A DNA stretch of 64,000 nt from DAOTXS01 sp034433515 (GTDB lineage Bacteria; Chloroflexota; Anaerolineae; UBA4142): NCBI GenBank assembly GCA_034433515.1, contig DAOUAL010000102.1, forward strand, positions 62,001-126,000, written 5' to 3'. The notes beneath the pieces were generated by a model. That model had not been told where the DNA came from. It saw only the letters and a list, made by a program, of their open reading frames with translations, and made no database searches. The translations under genes were made by a program, and so were the position numbers. Of this stretch, positions 1-8,626 are shown in pieces. Positions within the stretch are counted from its first letter, which is position 1, and each line of letters begins with the position of its first letter.

Positions 1-460
1 CGCGGAAGACCAACACAGCACCCGTGATCGCACCGCTGCGATTGCGGATTGGCGCTACACTGCTGGAAATGATTCGTTCTGTTCCATCTTTGGCTACCAA
101 CGCCGTGTCTGCTGGCAATCCCACCACGCAACCTTGCTCCAGAACGACTTGCACGGGATTGACAAGTGCCTGGCGCGTTTTTACGTTGATGAGACAGAAC
201 ACACTTGTCAAGTCTTTGCCAACGGCTTCTGGACTTGGCCAGCCGGTCAATTGTTGTGCCACCCGATTGAATAGCTCGATCCGTTGCTGGGCGTCCACCG
301 TGATCAGTCCGTCTCCGATGCTGTCCAGTGTAATATTCAGACGTTCTTTTTCAGCCAGCAGTGCTTCTTCGGTCTGTGTGCGCGTGTGCGTGGCTGAATA
401 TGTGGTCATCGCCAATCGCGGTGAGGGGTTTGAGCGTCGCGTTCTTGAACTGCGGTTCAT
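1..460 (-). CDS. PAS-domain signalling protein, 5' part only (cut by window start)
   Basis: The minus strand encodes an open frame that starts near 460 and runs off the left edge. It reads as a PAS domain: a helix TQTEEALLAEKERLNITLDS, then IGDGLITVDAQQRIELFNRVA, LTGWPSPEAVGKDL and the typical PAS end IRNRSGAITGAVLVFR. PAS domains of this type sit in front of histidine kinases, GGDEF/EAL proteins or response regulators and sense small ligands or redox state; the output domain lies outside the window. The start is uncertain. ATG at 460 has GGGA 7 bases upstream; ATG at 472 and ATG at 409 are in the same frame, and a stop at 473-475 closes the frame upstream. The PAS call is firm, the exact function is not. 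Confidence 0.75.
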   Translation of the reverse strand, partial: MNRSSRTRRSNPSPRLAMTTYSATHTRTQTEEALLAEKERLNITLDSIGDGLITVDAQQRIELFNRVAQQLTGWPSPEAVGKDLTSVFCLINVKTRQALVNPVQVVLEQGCVVGLPADTALVAKDGTERIISSSVAPIRNRSGAITGAVLVFR

Positions 461-660
461 ACTGGTTCCCATTCATCTGAGCCAAGATTTCACACCTGCA
501 CACTCGGACAAGCCACTCGATTAACCGAGTTCCACGCTCATCTGTATTGCTTGGGCGAGGGTGCAATAGTTTGGCTGAGCGGGAAGACGCACAATCAAGT
601 CTATTATACCGCAACTTGCCAAAATTCACTACCGTACACTTTTTTCTTTTCTACACCGAT

Positions 661-689
661 TTGCCAATCGGCGATAATCGTGCTATATT
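661..689 (+). promoter_or_regulatory. Sigma-70-type promoter of the tRNA-Lys gene
   Basis: TTGCCA at 661-666 and TATATT at 684-689 are separated by 17 bases, the standard housekeeping spacing. The predicted transcription start falls about 14 bases before the tRNA 5' end. Predicted by eye only. Confidence 0.55.
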
Positions 690-709
690 AGTTGGCGCTG
701 AACACACGG

Positions 710-782
710 GGGCCGCTAGCTCAACTGGCAGAGCAAATGACTCTTAATCATTAGGTTCAGGGTTCAAGTCCCTGGCGGCTCA
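710..782 (+). tRNA. tRNA-Lys (anticodon CTT)
   Basis: The 73 bases fold as a full cloverleaf. The acceptor stem is GGGCCGC with GCGGCTC (one G-U pair), the D arm is GCTC/GAGC, the anticodon stem is AATGA/TCATT around loop CTCTTAA with anticodon CTT at 743-745, the variable loop has five bases, and the T arm is CAGGG-TTCAAGT-CCCTG. The discriminator base is A782. The 3' CCA is not encoded (the next bases are CAA), so it must be added after transcription. A promoter lies just upstream and a hairpin terminator just downstream, so this is a single-gene unit. Confidence 0.97.
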
Positions 783-800
783 CAAATCTGCCTTTGTCTT

Positions 801-831
801 AAAACCGCAGTGGTTTATACTGCGGTTTTTT
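801..831 (+). terminator. Rho-independent terminator after tRNA-Lys
   Basis: AAAACCGCAGT at 801-811 pairs with ACTGCGGTTTT around a 7-base loop and ends in a T run. It follows the tRNA by 18 bases and also faces the 3' end of the convergent regulator gene, so it may work in both directions. Confidence 0.85.
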
Positions 832-853
832 ATTCAAATGGCTCAAGTCCAAC

Positions 854-3808
854 TTAGACCAACCCAAGCGTATGCGCTTGCGCAACGGCACCTGTCCGAC
901 TATTCACATTCAACTTGCGATAGATATTTTTCAAATGCGTCTTGACCGTGCTTTCGGTGAGTGAGAGGCGTGTCGCAATCTCGCGATTCGTCAACCCTGC
1001 GGCAATCAACCCCAGTACTTGATGCTCGCGCGGGGTGATGGATGCCGCCGTCGAGAGCAAATTCAATTCCGCTTTGGGCAATGCTTTGCCATCGGTCTCG
1101 GCGAACAGGCGCAAGAGTTGTTTGGCAAACATCTGCGCGTCGGCGATTAGATTCGAGGTGTGGAGGACGAGCGCAACGAGCGGCGCACAGCCCTGACCAT
1201 AATCCAGGAACGGTCGGATAAAATTTTCAGGATAGGCAAGCCGAATGACGTCCGTCATGACTTGGCGCGCGTGATTGAGTTGACGTTGCTCAAAGAGGGC
1301 GCGTGCTAGCAACAGGCGTGCGCCAAACACAGGTTCCAGATAGAGACCGTGAGGATATTGATCCAGAAGATAGCGTAGAATATTTTCCGCGGCGGCGGCT
1401 TGGTGTTGTTCGATCAAAAAGGCCGCCCGCACCAATGCCGCAAAAGCGTGCGGCTCATTCTCACCGATTTCGTTCAACAACCGTTCCGCCCCGGCGCCAT
1501 CGTTTTGGCGCAGACAAAACCACGCTTGATACGCCAGTAAATCGCGATCACGATACAAGCCCGAAGGATGCTTGGCTTGCAAATCGCGCGCGGCTTGAAG
1601 GGTTGCGTGCGCCGCCGTCGCATCGCCTTGCGCAAATTCGATCTTGGCGCGTTGCAGGGCTTCCATAATCGGCATATTCGAACTGGTGGGATTCGGATCC
1701 ACCTCCGCGGCGCGCAGCAAGAGTTGATGCGCCTGCGCCAATTGATTACGCTCGTAACACACCCGGCTCAACATCGTCAGCGGCACACTGGCTGACTCGG
1801 GCAACTTGCCACGTTGTGCCAGCGCGCGTTGCAAAACCTCGCGCGCTATCTTTTCCGCGCGCCGCAACTGACCGCGCAACGCCAGATAGTACGTCAAGCC
1901 ACCCCCCGCGATCAGCATCACGTACAAATGGGAACGCGCCAACGCCATGGCGTGCAATTCGCGGGCGACCGTTTCCGCTTTTTCCGCATCGCGACGAATG
2001 TAGCCGGCGTACGTGACAATGCCATCGAGCATCTGCCACACATCATCGTGTTCGCCGGCGTTTGAAAAGGGCAGCAACGTGGTGTCCCCCCTCATCCAAA
2101 TCTGGCGAATGCGCTGAATCTCGCCGAGCACCGATTGCTCATCCGGCGTGCGTTCGGCGCTGGGTTGGCGTGTGATGTTCGCTTCAACCCGCGCAAGAAT
2201 TTGTTTCACTTCGATGCGCGAGAGATCCATTGCGGCAACTCGCACATACACCCGCAAGAGCGTGTGATGTTGTTGAATCACCGCTTCGGGTAATTGGCGC
2301 AGCCAACGCATCAAGCGCGAGTAATCGCCAAACTGCTCCAACTCACGCAACACAATGTCTTCGATGAGCGACGCCGCTTCTTCCCACGCTTCGATGGCGA
2401 GTAAATGATAGACCGCATCATCGGGCGCGTTGTGTGCGCGATACCATTCTGCGGCACGGCGATGCAAACGCGGAATGCTGCTGGCAAGTTGGCGTTGTAA
2501 TTGATCACACAAGGTCTCGGCGAACAAATCGTGATAGCGATACCAGCCCGGTTCCTCCAAACGAACCAGAAACAAATTTTCGCGCCACAAATAATCGAGC
2601 ATCTCTCTGCCATCACAGCGCCCGGTAACCGCATCGCAGAGTGAGCCGGTTAGATTTTTCAGCACCGCCGTTTCAAGCAAAAATTCCTGTACAGAAGGCG
2701 GCTGGCGATACAAAATACTTTCGATGAAAAATTCGCGGAGATACCGCTGAGTTGCCTCAAAGGTTGCCCAAGGCGATTGATCATTCATACGATTCATCGC
2801 GAGCATCGCCAAGGTGAGACCCGCCGCCCAGCCCTCGGTGCGTTTGATGATCGCTTGCATCTCGCTATACGCCATCGGCTGACTCTGCGAGAGATAACTG
2901 ATGCCCTCCTCCAACGTAAAGCGCAGATCATCGGTGCTCAACTCGGCGACCATCCCGCGCACCCGCAAATGTCCTACGTCGAGTGGAGGTCTGATCCGAC
3001 TGCTGATGATCAGTTGCAAGGTGGTCGGCAAATGCGCAAGCCAGGTTTGTAATGAAGCGTGAATCGCTGGATCGTGAATGTGGTGATAGTCATCAAGCAC
3101 GAGGGCAAAACGGGAGGGTGCGTTCGGTGCGTCATTCGCACACACCAGCGCATTGGTGAGGTTCACCACGATCTCGTTCAAATCGGCCGAAGAAGGTGTG
3201 CGCAGTGGCAAATGCGAGTCTTGGCCCAGGTGGGGAAAAATCGTTTGCAAGGCGGCAATGATCATTGACCAAAATCGAAGCGGCTGATTATCGTCTGCAT
3301 CGAGCGAGACCCACGCGACGGGGATGCCACATTTTTGTCGCCATTCGTTGAGCAAGGTGCTTTTGCCAAAACCACTGGGCGCGATCAGCAAAGTAATCGG
3401 CGCATTGATTCGTTGCGTCAGGCGAGGACGAGCAACCAGTTTTGGGGGCAAGGCAGGCGGACGAATTTTGGTGAGCGGCAAATATGCCAAGCCGGCTTCG
3501 GTTCGTTCGCGGGCGGGGACCAGATCAGAAGCCATCGGCGAGCGAGTCCGATCGCGCGTGGTTTGTCCCGCCAATCGCACGCATGCTTGCTCCAAGCGTT
3601 CGGCGGTGAGTTCGTTCGCTTTGCCCAAATACGTTTTGGCAAGTTTGCCGGCACGCCAACAATAGCCATACCAATAAGGTTGACCACGGCGCATTTCGCG
3701 GCGTGCCGTCAAGTGCCCCGCGTTGCCGCGAAAGACAAACGTCGCATGCTCCGCCAGCCACGCGTGCCAGCGCCGCGAGCCAATTTGGATGGCGGCCTCG
3801 TTGGTCAC
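854..3808 (-). CDS. ATP-dependent LuxR-family (MalT/LAL-type) transcriptional regulator
   Basis: A protein of about 984 residues. A short N-terminal module (RRGQPYWYGYCWRAGKLAKTYLG) common in Chloroflexota LAL regulators is followed by the STAND-type ATPase opening TKIRPPALPPKLVARPRL. Walker A is APSGFGKS (about residues 143-150) and Walker B is FALVLDDYHHI. A long helical TPR-like sensor region follows, and the last 60 residues form a LuxR helix-turn-helix (TPREHQVLGLIAAGLTNREI, then STVKTHLKNIYRKL). LAL proteins bind an inducer with the TPR region and activate promoters in an ATP-dependent way. The gene diverges from the acyl-CoA ligase at 4087, so it may control the catabolic cluster (inference). 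Start: GTG at 3808 gives MTNEAAIQIG. TTG at 3814 (AAGG 4 bases upstream) and TTG at 3898 are alternatives. Confidence 0.9.
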   Translation of the reverse strand: MTNEAAIQIGSRRWHAWLAEHATFVFRGNAGHLTARREMRRGQPYWYGYCWRAGKLAKTYLGKANELTAERLEQACVRLAGQTTRDRTRSPMASDLVPARERTEAGLAYLPLTKIRPPALPPKLVARPRLTQRINAPITLLIAPSGFGKSTLLNEWRQKCGIPVAWVSLDADDNQPLRFWSMIIAALQTIFPHLGQDSHLPLRTPSSADLNEIVVNLTNALVCANDAPNAPSRFALVLDDYHHIHDPAIHASLQTWLAHLPTTLQLIISSRIRPPLDVGHLRVRGMVAELSTDDLRFTLEEGISYLSQSQPMAYSEMQAIIKRTEGWAAGLTLAMLAMNRMNDQSPWATFEATQRYLREFFIESILYRQPPSVQEFLLETAVLKNLTGSLCDAVTGRCDGREMLDYLWRENLFLVRLEEPGWYRYHDLFAETLCDQLQRQLASSIPRLHRRAAEWYRAHNAPDDAVYHLLAIEAWEEAASLIEDIVLRELEQFGDYSRLMRWLRQLPEAVIQQHHTLLRVYVRVAAMDLSRIEVKQILARVEANITRQPSAERTPDEQSVLGEIQRIRQIWMRGDTTLLPFSNAGEHDDVWQMLDGIVTYAGYIRRDAEKAETVARELHAMALARSHLYVMLIAGGGLTYYLALRGQLRRAEKIAREVLQRALAQRGKLPESASVPLTMLSRVCYERNQLAQAHQLLLRAAEVDPNPTSSNMPIMEALQRAKIEFAQGDATAAHATLQAARDLQAKHPSGLYRDRDLLAYQAWFCLRQNDGAGAERLLNEIGENEPHAFAALVRAAFLIEQHQAAAAENILRYLLDQYPHGLYLEPVFGARLLLARALFEQRQLNHARQVMTDVIRLAYPENFIRPFLDYGQGCAPLVALVLHTSNLIADAQMFAKQLLRLFAETDGKALPKAELNLLSTAASITPREHQVLGLIAAGLTNREIATRLSLTESTVKTHLKNIYRKLNVNSRTGAVAQAHTLGLV

Positions 3809-3882
3809 GAGCAAATTGCCTTGCCCGATTGGTCGAGTGCGCCTTTGCACCTTGCCCTCCGACGACAAATTGGAACTTGGTC

Positions 3883-3918
3883 TTACCCAACACCCCAAAT
3901 TCTACCCCTGTTGGGTAA
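3883..3918. promoter_or_regulatory. Inverted repeat, candidate operator between the LuxR regulator and acyl-CoA ligase
   Basis: TTACCCAACA at 3883-3892 and TGTTGGGTAA at 3909-3918 are a perfect 10-base inverted repeat with a 16-base spacer, giving about 26 bases centre to centre. It lies in the region between the divergent regulator (if translated from 3808) and the ligase at 4087. Binding by the regulator is inference. Confidence 0.45.
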
Positions 3919-4086
3919 GTTGTCAAACTCATCAATACCCCCAAACCGCGAAAAATCCTCCAAACGAATGATACCCCCTCTCGCCATTTGGGTTTATCCT
4001 CAAACTGCACATCGTTTCCTCCACGCTAGCGTAATGGTGCGTCATATATTTGCGAGACATTCATCGCAATCTGCAAGGAGGCAGAA

Positions 4087-5793
4087 ATGGAACGACCCTG
4101 GCTCAAGTTTTACGAACCCGGCGTTCGCGCGCACATTGATTATCCCCCGCGCCCGATGCATGCCTTCCTCGAAGATGCTGCGCGCGAAGCACCTACCACC
4201 ACCGCAACGATTTTTGGCGGCGTCGTCAGCGGTGAACTCCTCGATGCAAAACTCTCGTACCAAGAATTGAACGATCTCGCCAATCGTTTGGCAAACGCGC
4301 TCGCGTCGCTTGGGGTCAAGAAAGGTGATCGCGTCGCGCTCTACTTGCCGAACTGTCCTCAGTACATCATCTCTTATTATGCGATCCTCAAACTGGGCGC
4401 GCTTGTCGCACCGAACAATCCGATGTACGTCCCGCGTGAATTGGAATTTCAACTCAACGATTCCGGTTCCGAGACGATCATTTGTCTCTCACGCTTGTAT
4501 CCCTACGTCCGAATGGTGCGCCCCAACACGAAACTCAAGCACGTCATCGTAACGAGCATCAAAGAGTACTTGCCGCCGAAACTCAAAGCGATTTTTGAAC
4601 AATTCGTCGAAGAAAAAGAAGGACATCGCGTTACGATTGGCGCGGATGAGCATTGGTTCCAAGAGGTGATCGCCAACGCGCCGGCAACCCAACCCCGTGT
4701 GGATGTGAAACCAGAAGATACAGCAGTGCTGTTGTACACTGGCGGTACGACCGGCGTGCCCAAAGCTGCTGAGATCACGCACCAGAACGTTGTCGCCAAT
4801 GCGTTCCAGTGCAAAGAGTGGGTAGCGAACGTACCCAAGGATCGTCCCGATGCCACCATCGTGGCATTGCCGCTCTATCACTCGTACGCGATGACGGTGT
4901 GTATGAACAATGCTGTCTTGCAACGTATGCCGATGATTCTCATTCCCGACCCGCGCAACCTTGAACATTTGCTCAAATCCATTGATCGCCATCAACCGAC
5001 GTACTTCCCGGGTGTGCCCACGATGTACACCGCCATCATCAACTATCCTGAGGTGAGCAAGTACAACCTCCGCTCGATCAAGGCATGCTTGAGCGGTGCA
5101 GCACCCTTGCCGGTCGAAGTGCAAACCAAGTTTCAGCAAATGACCGGCGCGCGCCTCATCGAAGGGTACGGCCTCTCGGAAGCGACCCCGGTGACACACG
5201 ACAATCCGCTCTTTGGCGAAAATCGCATTGGGACAATCGGGGTGCCATTCCCGGACACGGACGCGAAAATCGTGGACGTGGAAACCGGCGAAAAGGAATT
5301 GCCGCCGGGTGAACCGGGCGAATTGATCGTCAAGGGTCCGCAAGTGATGAAAGGTTACTGGAATCGCCCAGATGAAACGCGCTATGCCTTGCGCAATGGC
5401 TGGCTCTACACCGGCGACATTGCTGTGATGGACGCAGATGGTTATTTCCGTATCGTGGATCGCAAGAAGGATATGATTATTGCCGGTGGCTACAACATCT
5501 ATCCACGCGATGTGGAAGAAGTGTTGTATCAGCATCCCCAAATTTTGGAAGCCGCCGTGGCGGGTGTTCCCGACGCCTATCGCGGCGAGACGGTCAAGGC
5601 GTACGTTGTTCTCAAACCGGGACAGACTGCCACCGCCGATGACATTATCGCGTTCTGCCGTGAGCGGCTCGCGGCATACAAAGTCCCTAAACTGGTCGAG
5701 TTTCGGGATACGCTGCCCAAGACGATGATCGGCAAAATTTTGCGCCGGCAATTGGTTGCCGAAGAGCAAGCCAAAGCCGCGAAGCAAGGATGA
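4087..5793 (+). CDS. Acyl-CoA ligase (long-chain fatty-acid/carboxylate-CoA synthetase family)
   Basis: 568 residues, the normal length for FadD-type AMP-forming ligases. It activates a carboxylic acid to its CoA thioester via an acyl-adenylate. Visible motifs: the phosphate-binding loop LLYTGGTTGVPKAAEITH (about residue 217), LPLYHSY, the adenine motif GYGLSEATP, the hinge region GWLYTGDIAVMDADGYFRIV and DRKKDMIIAGGYNIYPRDVE, and the C-terminal catalytic Lys in PKTMIGKILRR. A strong Shine-Dalgarno AAGGAGG lies 6 bases before ATG 4087. It is the first gene of the plus-strand catabolic cluster and precedes the Liv-type transporter, so it probably activates the acid taken up by it (inference). 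The exact substrate cannot be read from the sequence. Confidence 0.93.
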   Translation: MERPWLKFYEPGVRAHIDYPPRPMHAFLEDAAREAPTTTATIFGGVVSGELLDAKLSYQELNDLANRLANALASLGVKKGDRVALYLPNCPQYIISYYAILKLGALVAPNNPMYVPRELEFQLNDSGSETIICLSRLYPYVRMVRPNTKLKHVIVTSIKEYLPPKLKAIFEQFVEEKEGHRVTIGADEHWFQEVIANAPATQPRVDVKPEDTAVLLYTGGTTGVPKAAEITHQNVVANAFQCKEWVANVPKDRPDATIVALPLYHSYAMTVCMNNAVLQRMPMILIPDPRNLEHLLKSIDRHQPTYFPGVPTMYTAIINYPEVSKYNLRSIKACLSGAAPLPVEVQTKFQQMTGARLIEGYGLSEATPVTHDNPLFGENRIGTIGVPFPDTDAKIVDVETGEKELPPGEPGELIVKGPQVMKGYWNRPDETRYALRNGWLYTGDIAVMDADGYFRIVDRKKDMIIAGGYNIYPRDVEEVLYQHPQILEAAVAGVPDAYRGETVKAYVVLKPGQTATADDIIAFCRERLAAYKVPKLVEFRDTLPKTMIGKILRRQLVAEEQAKAAKQG

Positions 5794-5817
5794 ATGGGAC
5801 GCGGATAAAACACGGAT

Positions 5818-5901
5818 TGTCATCGCGAGGAGCGCTTTGCGCGCCGAAGCCATCCCCGATGCCGAGTTGGGGATGCTTTGCACAAACCGCTTGCCATGAC
5901 A
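5818..5901. repeat. Imperfect palindromic intergenic repeat, TGTCATYGCGAG type, copy A
   Basis: Begins TGTCATCGCGAGGAGCG and ends TTGCCATGACA, with inner halves GAAGCCATCCCC and GGGGATGCTTTG. It resembles the widespread REP-like element that starts TGTCATTGCGAG and folds into a long hairpin. It lies between the acyl-CoA ligase and livH. Related copy at 14204-14297. Confidence 0.6.
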
Positions 5902-5941
5902 TTCATCCACGTTCTACTCCGGTTGAAGGAGGGAGGCAAGG

Positions 5942-6826
5942 GTGTCTCTTCTGGAACTACCCTGGGCTCAACTCATCGTCAATGGTCTTGCGCTGGGAAG
6001 TCTGTACGCGCTCGCGGCATTTGGCATTGTCCTGATTTTCAAGACGACCGAGGTCATCACCTTTGCGCAAGGCGAGATGGCAATGTTCTGCGCGTTCATC
6101 GCATTCACGCTCATCACCGCGCTGCATTTGCCATTCTTGATTGCCTTTGTGCTCACGCTCCTCTTTGCGATTGTGCTCGGCGCGATCGTCGAGCGCGTGG
6201 TAATTCGGCACATCAGCGCCAAGTCGCATATCAACGCGGTCATCGCAACGGTCGGTCTGGCGCTCGTGTTGCTTGGCGTGGCGGGCTGGCTGTGGGGTTA
6301 CGAGGTGCGCGCGTTTCCAACGCCCGTGGCTGGTCCGCCGTTTCGCGCGGGCACTATTGTGCTGAGCCAAATCAACGCGCTGATTCTCGGCGTAACGTTG
6401 GGGCTGATGATACTTTTGTTTGCGTTCTTTCGCTATAGCGTGATTGGCATCGCGATGCGTGCCGTGGCGCAGAATCGGTTGGCGGCGCAATTGATGGGAA
6501 TCAACGTCAATCGCATCAACGCCATCGGCTGGGGCTTGGGGACTGCGCTGGCGGCAGTGACCGGCATTCTCATCGCGCCGCTGAATTACCTCGATCCAAT
6601 GATGATGGGGGATGTCATGCTCAAGGCATTTGCCGCCGCCGTGCTAGGTGGATTCACGAGTATGCCGGGCGCCGTGGTCGGCGGATTGTTGTTGGGTATT
6701 ATTGATAGTCTCGTGGGATTCCTAGTCCCCGAACTGCGAACGACCATCGCTTTTCTATTGATTGTTCTCGTGCTCGTCGTTCGTCCCAGTGGATTGCTGG
6801 GCCAGTCCGAAATCAAAAAAGTGTAG
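5942..6826 (+). CDS. livH: Branched-chain amino-acid-type ABC transporter permease LivH
   Basis: 294 residues, almost wholly hydrophobic with about eight membrane segments. It is one of two different permeases forming the channel of a HAAT-family importer for branched-chain amino acids or other small carboxylates. Family features include the opening LIVNGLALGSLYALAAFGIV, the TFAQGEMAMF loop, and AVLGGFTSMPGAVVGGLLLG, the EAA-like loop that contacts the ATPases. GTG 5942 is chosen as start because GGAGG sits 9 bases before it. LivM follows after 10 bases. The neighbouring acyl-CoA genes suggest an organic acid rather than an amino acid as substrate (inference). Confidence 0.93.
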   Translation: MSLLELPWAQLIVNGLALGSLYALAAFGIVLIFKTTEVITFAQGEMAMFCAFIAFTLITALHLPFLIAFVLTLLFAIVLGAIVERVVIRHISAKSHINAVIATVGLALVLLGVAGWLWGYEVRAFPTPVAGPPFRAGTIVLSQINALILGVTLGLMILLFAFFRYSVIGIAMRAVAQNRLAAQLMGINVNRINAIGWGLGTALAAVTGILIAPLNYLDPMMMGDVMLKAFAAAVLGGFTSMPGAVVGGLLLGIIDSLVGFLVPELRTTIAFLLIVLVLVVRPSGLLGQSEIKKV

Positions 6827-6836
6827 AGGTTGGTCA

Positions 6837-7832
6837 ATGCGTCAAGCGGTGCAATGGGGCAGTCGCGCAAGGGTGCTTTACACGCTTGGAGTACTCGCGG
6901 CATTTGGCCTGCCCTCGTTGCTGGGTTTCATTCCCAACATTCCACTCGGCTATGTCCTCTATCTGGTCTCGCTCGGTTTGATTTACGCCATCGTTGCCCT
7001 TGGTCTCAATTTGTTGTTCGGTTACGCCGGGCAATTTTCGCTGGGACACGCTGGCTTTTTTGCGATTGGCGCGTACATCTCGGCGATCCTCACCGCGCGT
7101 GCCGGCGTACCCTTTGTCATCGCGCTCATCGCCGCTGGTTTTTTCACCGCCGCGATTGGTTTTCTACTTGGCTTGCCAGCATTGCGTTTGACTGGTCTCT
7201 ACCTCGCTATTGCAACCCTGGGCTTTGGTTTAGCCATTCCACAACTAGTCCTCTGGTTTAGAGATTGGACCGGCGGCTCGATGGGCTTGCACAATTTACC
7301 GCTCGCCTCGATTCCGCCGATTGTGTTCAAAACCGATCAAGACTATTACTATCTCGCGCTGAGCGTTTTGATTTTGATGACGATCTTGGCGCACAACATC
7401 GTCAACAGTGACACCGGGCGCGCGTTCATCGCGATTCGCGACAGCGAGATCGCCGCGCGCGCGATGGGCGTCAACCTTCTGCGTTACAAGACAACTGCCT
7501 TTGCGCTCAGCGCATTCTACGCCGGCGTTGCCGGGAGTTTGTACGCGCATCTGCTTCACGGCATCAGCCCCGAAGATTTCACCGTCTTTCTCTCGATTGA
7601 TTTTGTAACGATGGTGGTGCTAGGTGGCTTGGGTTCGGTGAGTGGCGCATGGTACGGCGCGTTTCTGCTGACGCTGTTGCAAAACTCGCTCACGCGCCTG
7701 CCCCTTGTGAGCGAATTCAAAAATTTGTTCATCGTCGTCCTGGGTGTCATTCTGATTCTGACCGTTTCGTTTTTCCCGCGCGGGATTGCCGGCGCGATCC
7801 AAAATCTACGCCGACGTCTGTCCCAAGGATGA
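6837..7832 (+). CDS. livM: Branched-chain amino-acid-type ABC transporter permease LivM
   Basis: 331 residues with about nine membrane segments. Family landmarks are the LGLNLLFGYAGQFSLGHAGF segment (GQ.SLGHA), FRDWTGGSMGL, AIRDSEIAARAMGVNLLRYK (the coupling helix region), and FVTMVVLGGLGSVSGAWYGA. It pairs with LivH to form the translocation channel. The frame is open further upstream, but ATG 6837 has AGAGG 7 bases before it and gives the usual N terminus. LivG starts 10 bases after its stop. Confidence 0.93.
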   Translation: MRQAVQWGSRARVLYTLGVLAAFGLPSLLGFIPNIPLGYVLYLVSLGLIYAIVALGLNLLFGYAGQFSLGHAGFFAIGAYISAILTARAGVPFVIALIAAGFFTAAIGFLLGLPALRLTGLYLAIATLGFGLAIPQLVLWFRDWTGGSMGLHNLPLASIPPIVFKTDQDYYYLALSVLILMTILAHNIVNSDTGRAFIAIRDSEIAARAMGVNLLRYKTTAFALSAFYAGVAGSLYAHLLHGISPEDFTVFLSIDFVTMVVLGGLGSVSGAWYGAFLLTLLQNSLTRLPLVSEFKNLFIVVLGVILILTVSFFPRGIAGAIQNLRRRLSQG

Positions 7833-7841
7833 TCCTAGCCA

Positions 7842-8621
7842 ATGACTCAACCGCTCCTCGAAACCAAAAACTTGACCATCCACTTTGGTGGACTCGTCGC
7901 GGTGGATCGCTTGGATATGGTGGTTCACCCGGGCGAGATTGTCGGTTTGATCGGGCCGAACGGCGCGGGCAAGACGACGGTCTTTAACTGTATCAGCCGT
8001 TTTTACACACCCAATCGCGGCACCATTTATTTTCAGGGACACGACATTACGCACGTTGCAGCGCACGAAATCATTCGACGGGGCATCGCACGCACATTTC
8101 AAAACGTCGAACTGTGTCGCAGTATGACCGTCATGCAAAATTTGTTGCTGGGACAACACGTCCGAATGCGCGGCGGCGTGATCCGCGATGGCTTGCGTCT
8201 GCCCGGCGCAAACCAAAGCGAAAGCGAAGCAATGGCACGCGCAGATGAAATCCTCGCCTTGCTCGGGTTGACTCCCTATCGCAATCACATCGCTGCGGCG
8301 TTGCCGTTCGGCTTGCAAAAGATGGTGGAACTAGGACGCGCACTCGTTGCACAGCCGTTGTTGCTTTTGCTCGACGAGCCGGCGGCAGGAGCGAATGGAC
8401 GCGAGACGCAGGGGCTAGCGGAATTGATTCGGCGTCTTCGCGAGCAATTCAACTTGAGTATCTTGGTTGTTGAGCACGATATGACGTTTGTGATGGGACT
8501 GTGTGAACGGATTTACGTGTTGGATTTTGGACGCAAGATCGCCGAGGGGACGCCGGCAGAAATTCGCAACAATCCGGCGGTGATCGAAGCGTATCTCGGC
8601 GAATCTGGGTTCGTCGTTTGA
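7842..8621 (+). CDS. livG: Branched-chain amino-acid-type ABC transporter ATP-binding protein LivG
   Basis: 259 residues, the standard LivG length. Cytoplasmic ATPase that powers import with LivF. Walker A is GPNGAGKTT, the signature-like segment is LPFGLQKMVELGRAL and Walker B is LLLLDEPAAG followed by VVEHDM (switch His). The LivG-specific insert CRSMTVMQNLLLGQH is present. The signature is LPFGLQK rather than the canonical LSGGQ-like loop; LivG proteins usually have LPYGxQR here, so this is a mild variant. Its stop overlaps the region just before LivF. Confidence 0.93.
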   Translation: MTQPLLETKNLTIHFGGLVAVDRLDMVVHPGEIVGLIGPNGAGKTTVFNCISRFYTPNRGTIYFQGHDITHVAAHEIIRRGIARTFQNVELCRSMTVMQNLLLGQHVRMRGGVIRDGLRLPGANQSESEAMARADEILALLGLTPYRNHIAAALPFGLQKMVELGRALVAQPLLLLLDEPAAGANGRETQGLAELIRRLREQFNLSILVVEHDMTFVMGLCERIYVLDFGRKIAEGTPAEIRNNPAVIEAYLGESGFVV

Positions 8622-8626
8622 GAGCC

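Noticed and set aside
4489..5910. Long minus-strand open frame opposite the acyl-CoA ligase
   Set aside because: Shadow of a GC-skewed gene; composition rich in Arg/His, no motif, while the plus strand has full ligase motifs. Similar shadows at 9262-10620, 12701-13876, 18026-18940, 57649-59145 and 61103-61951 were dropped for the same reason.
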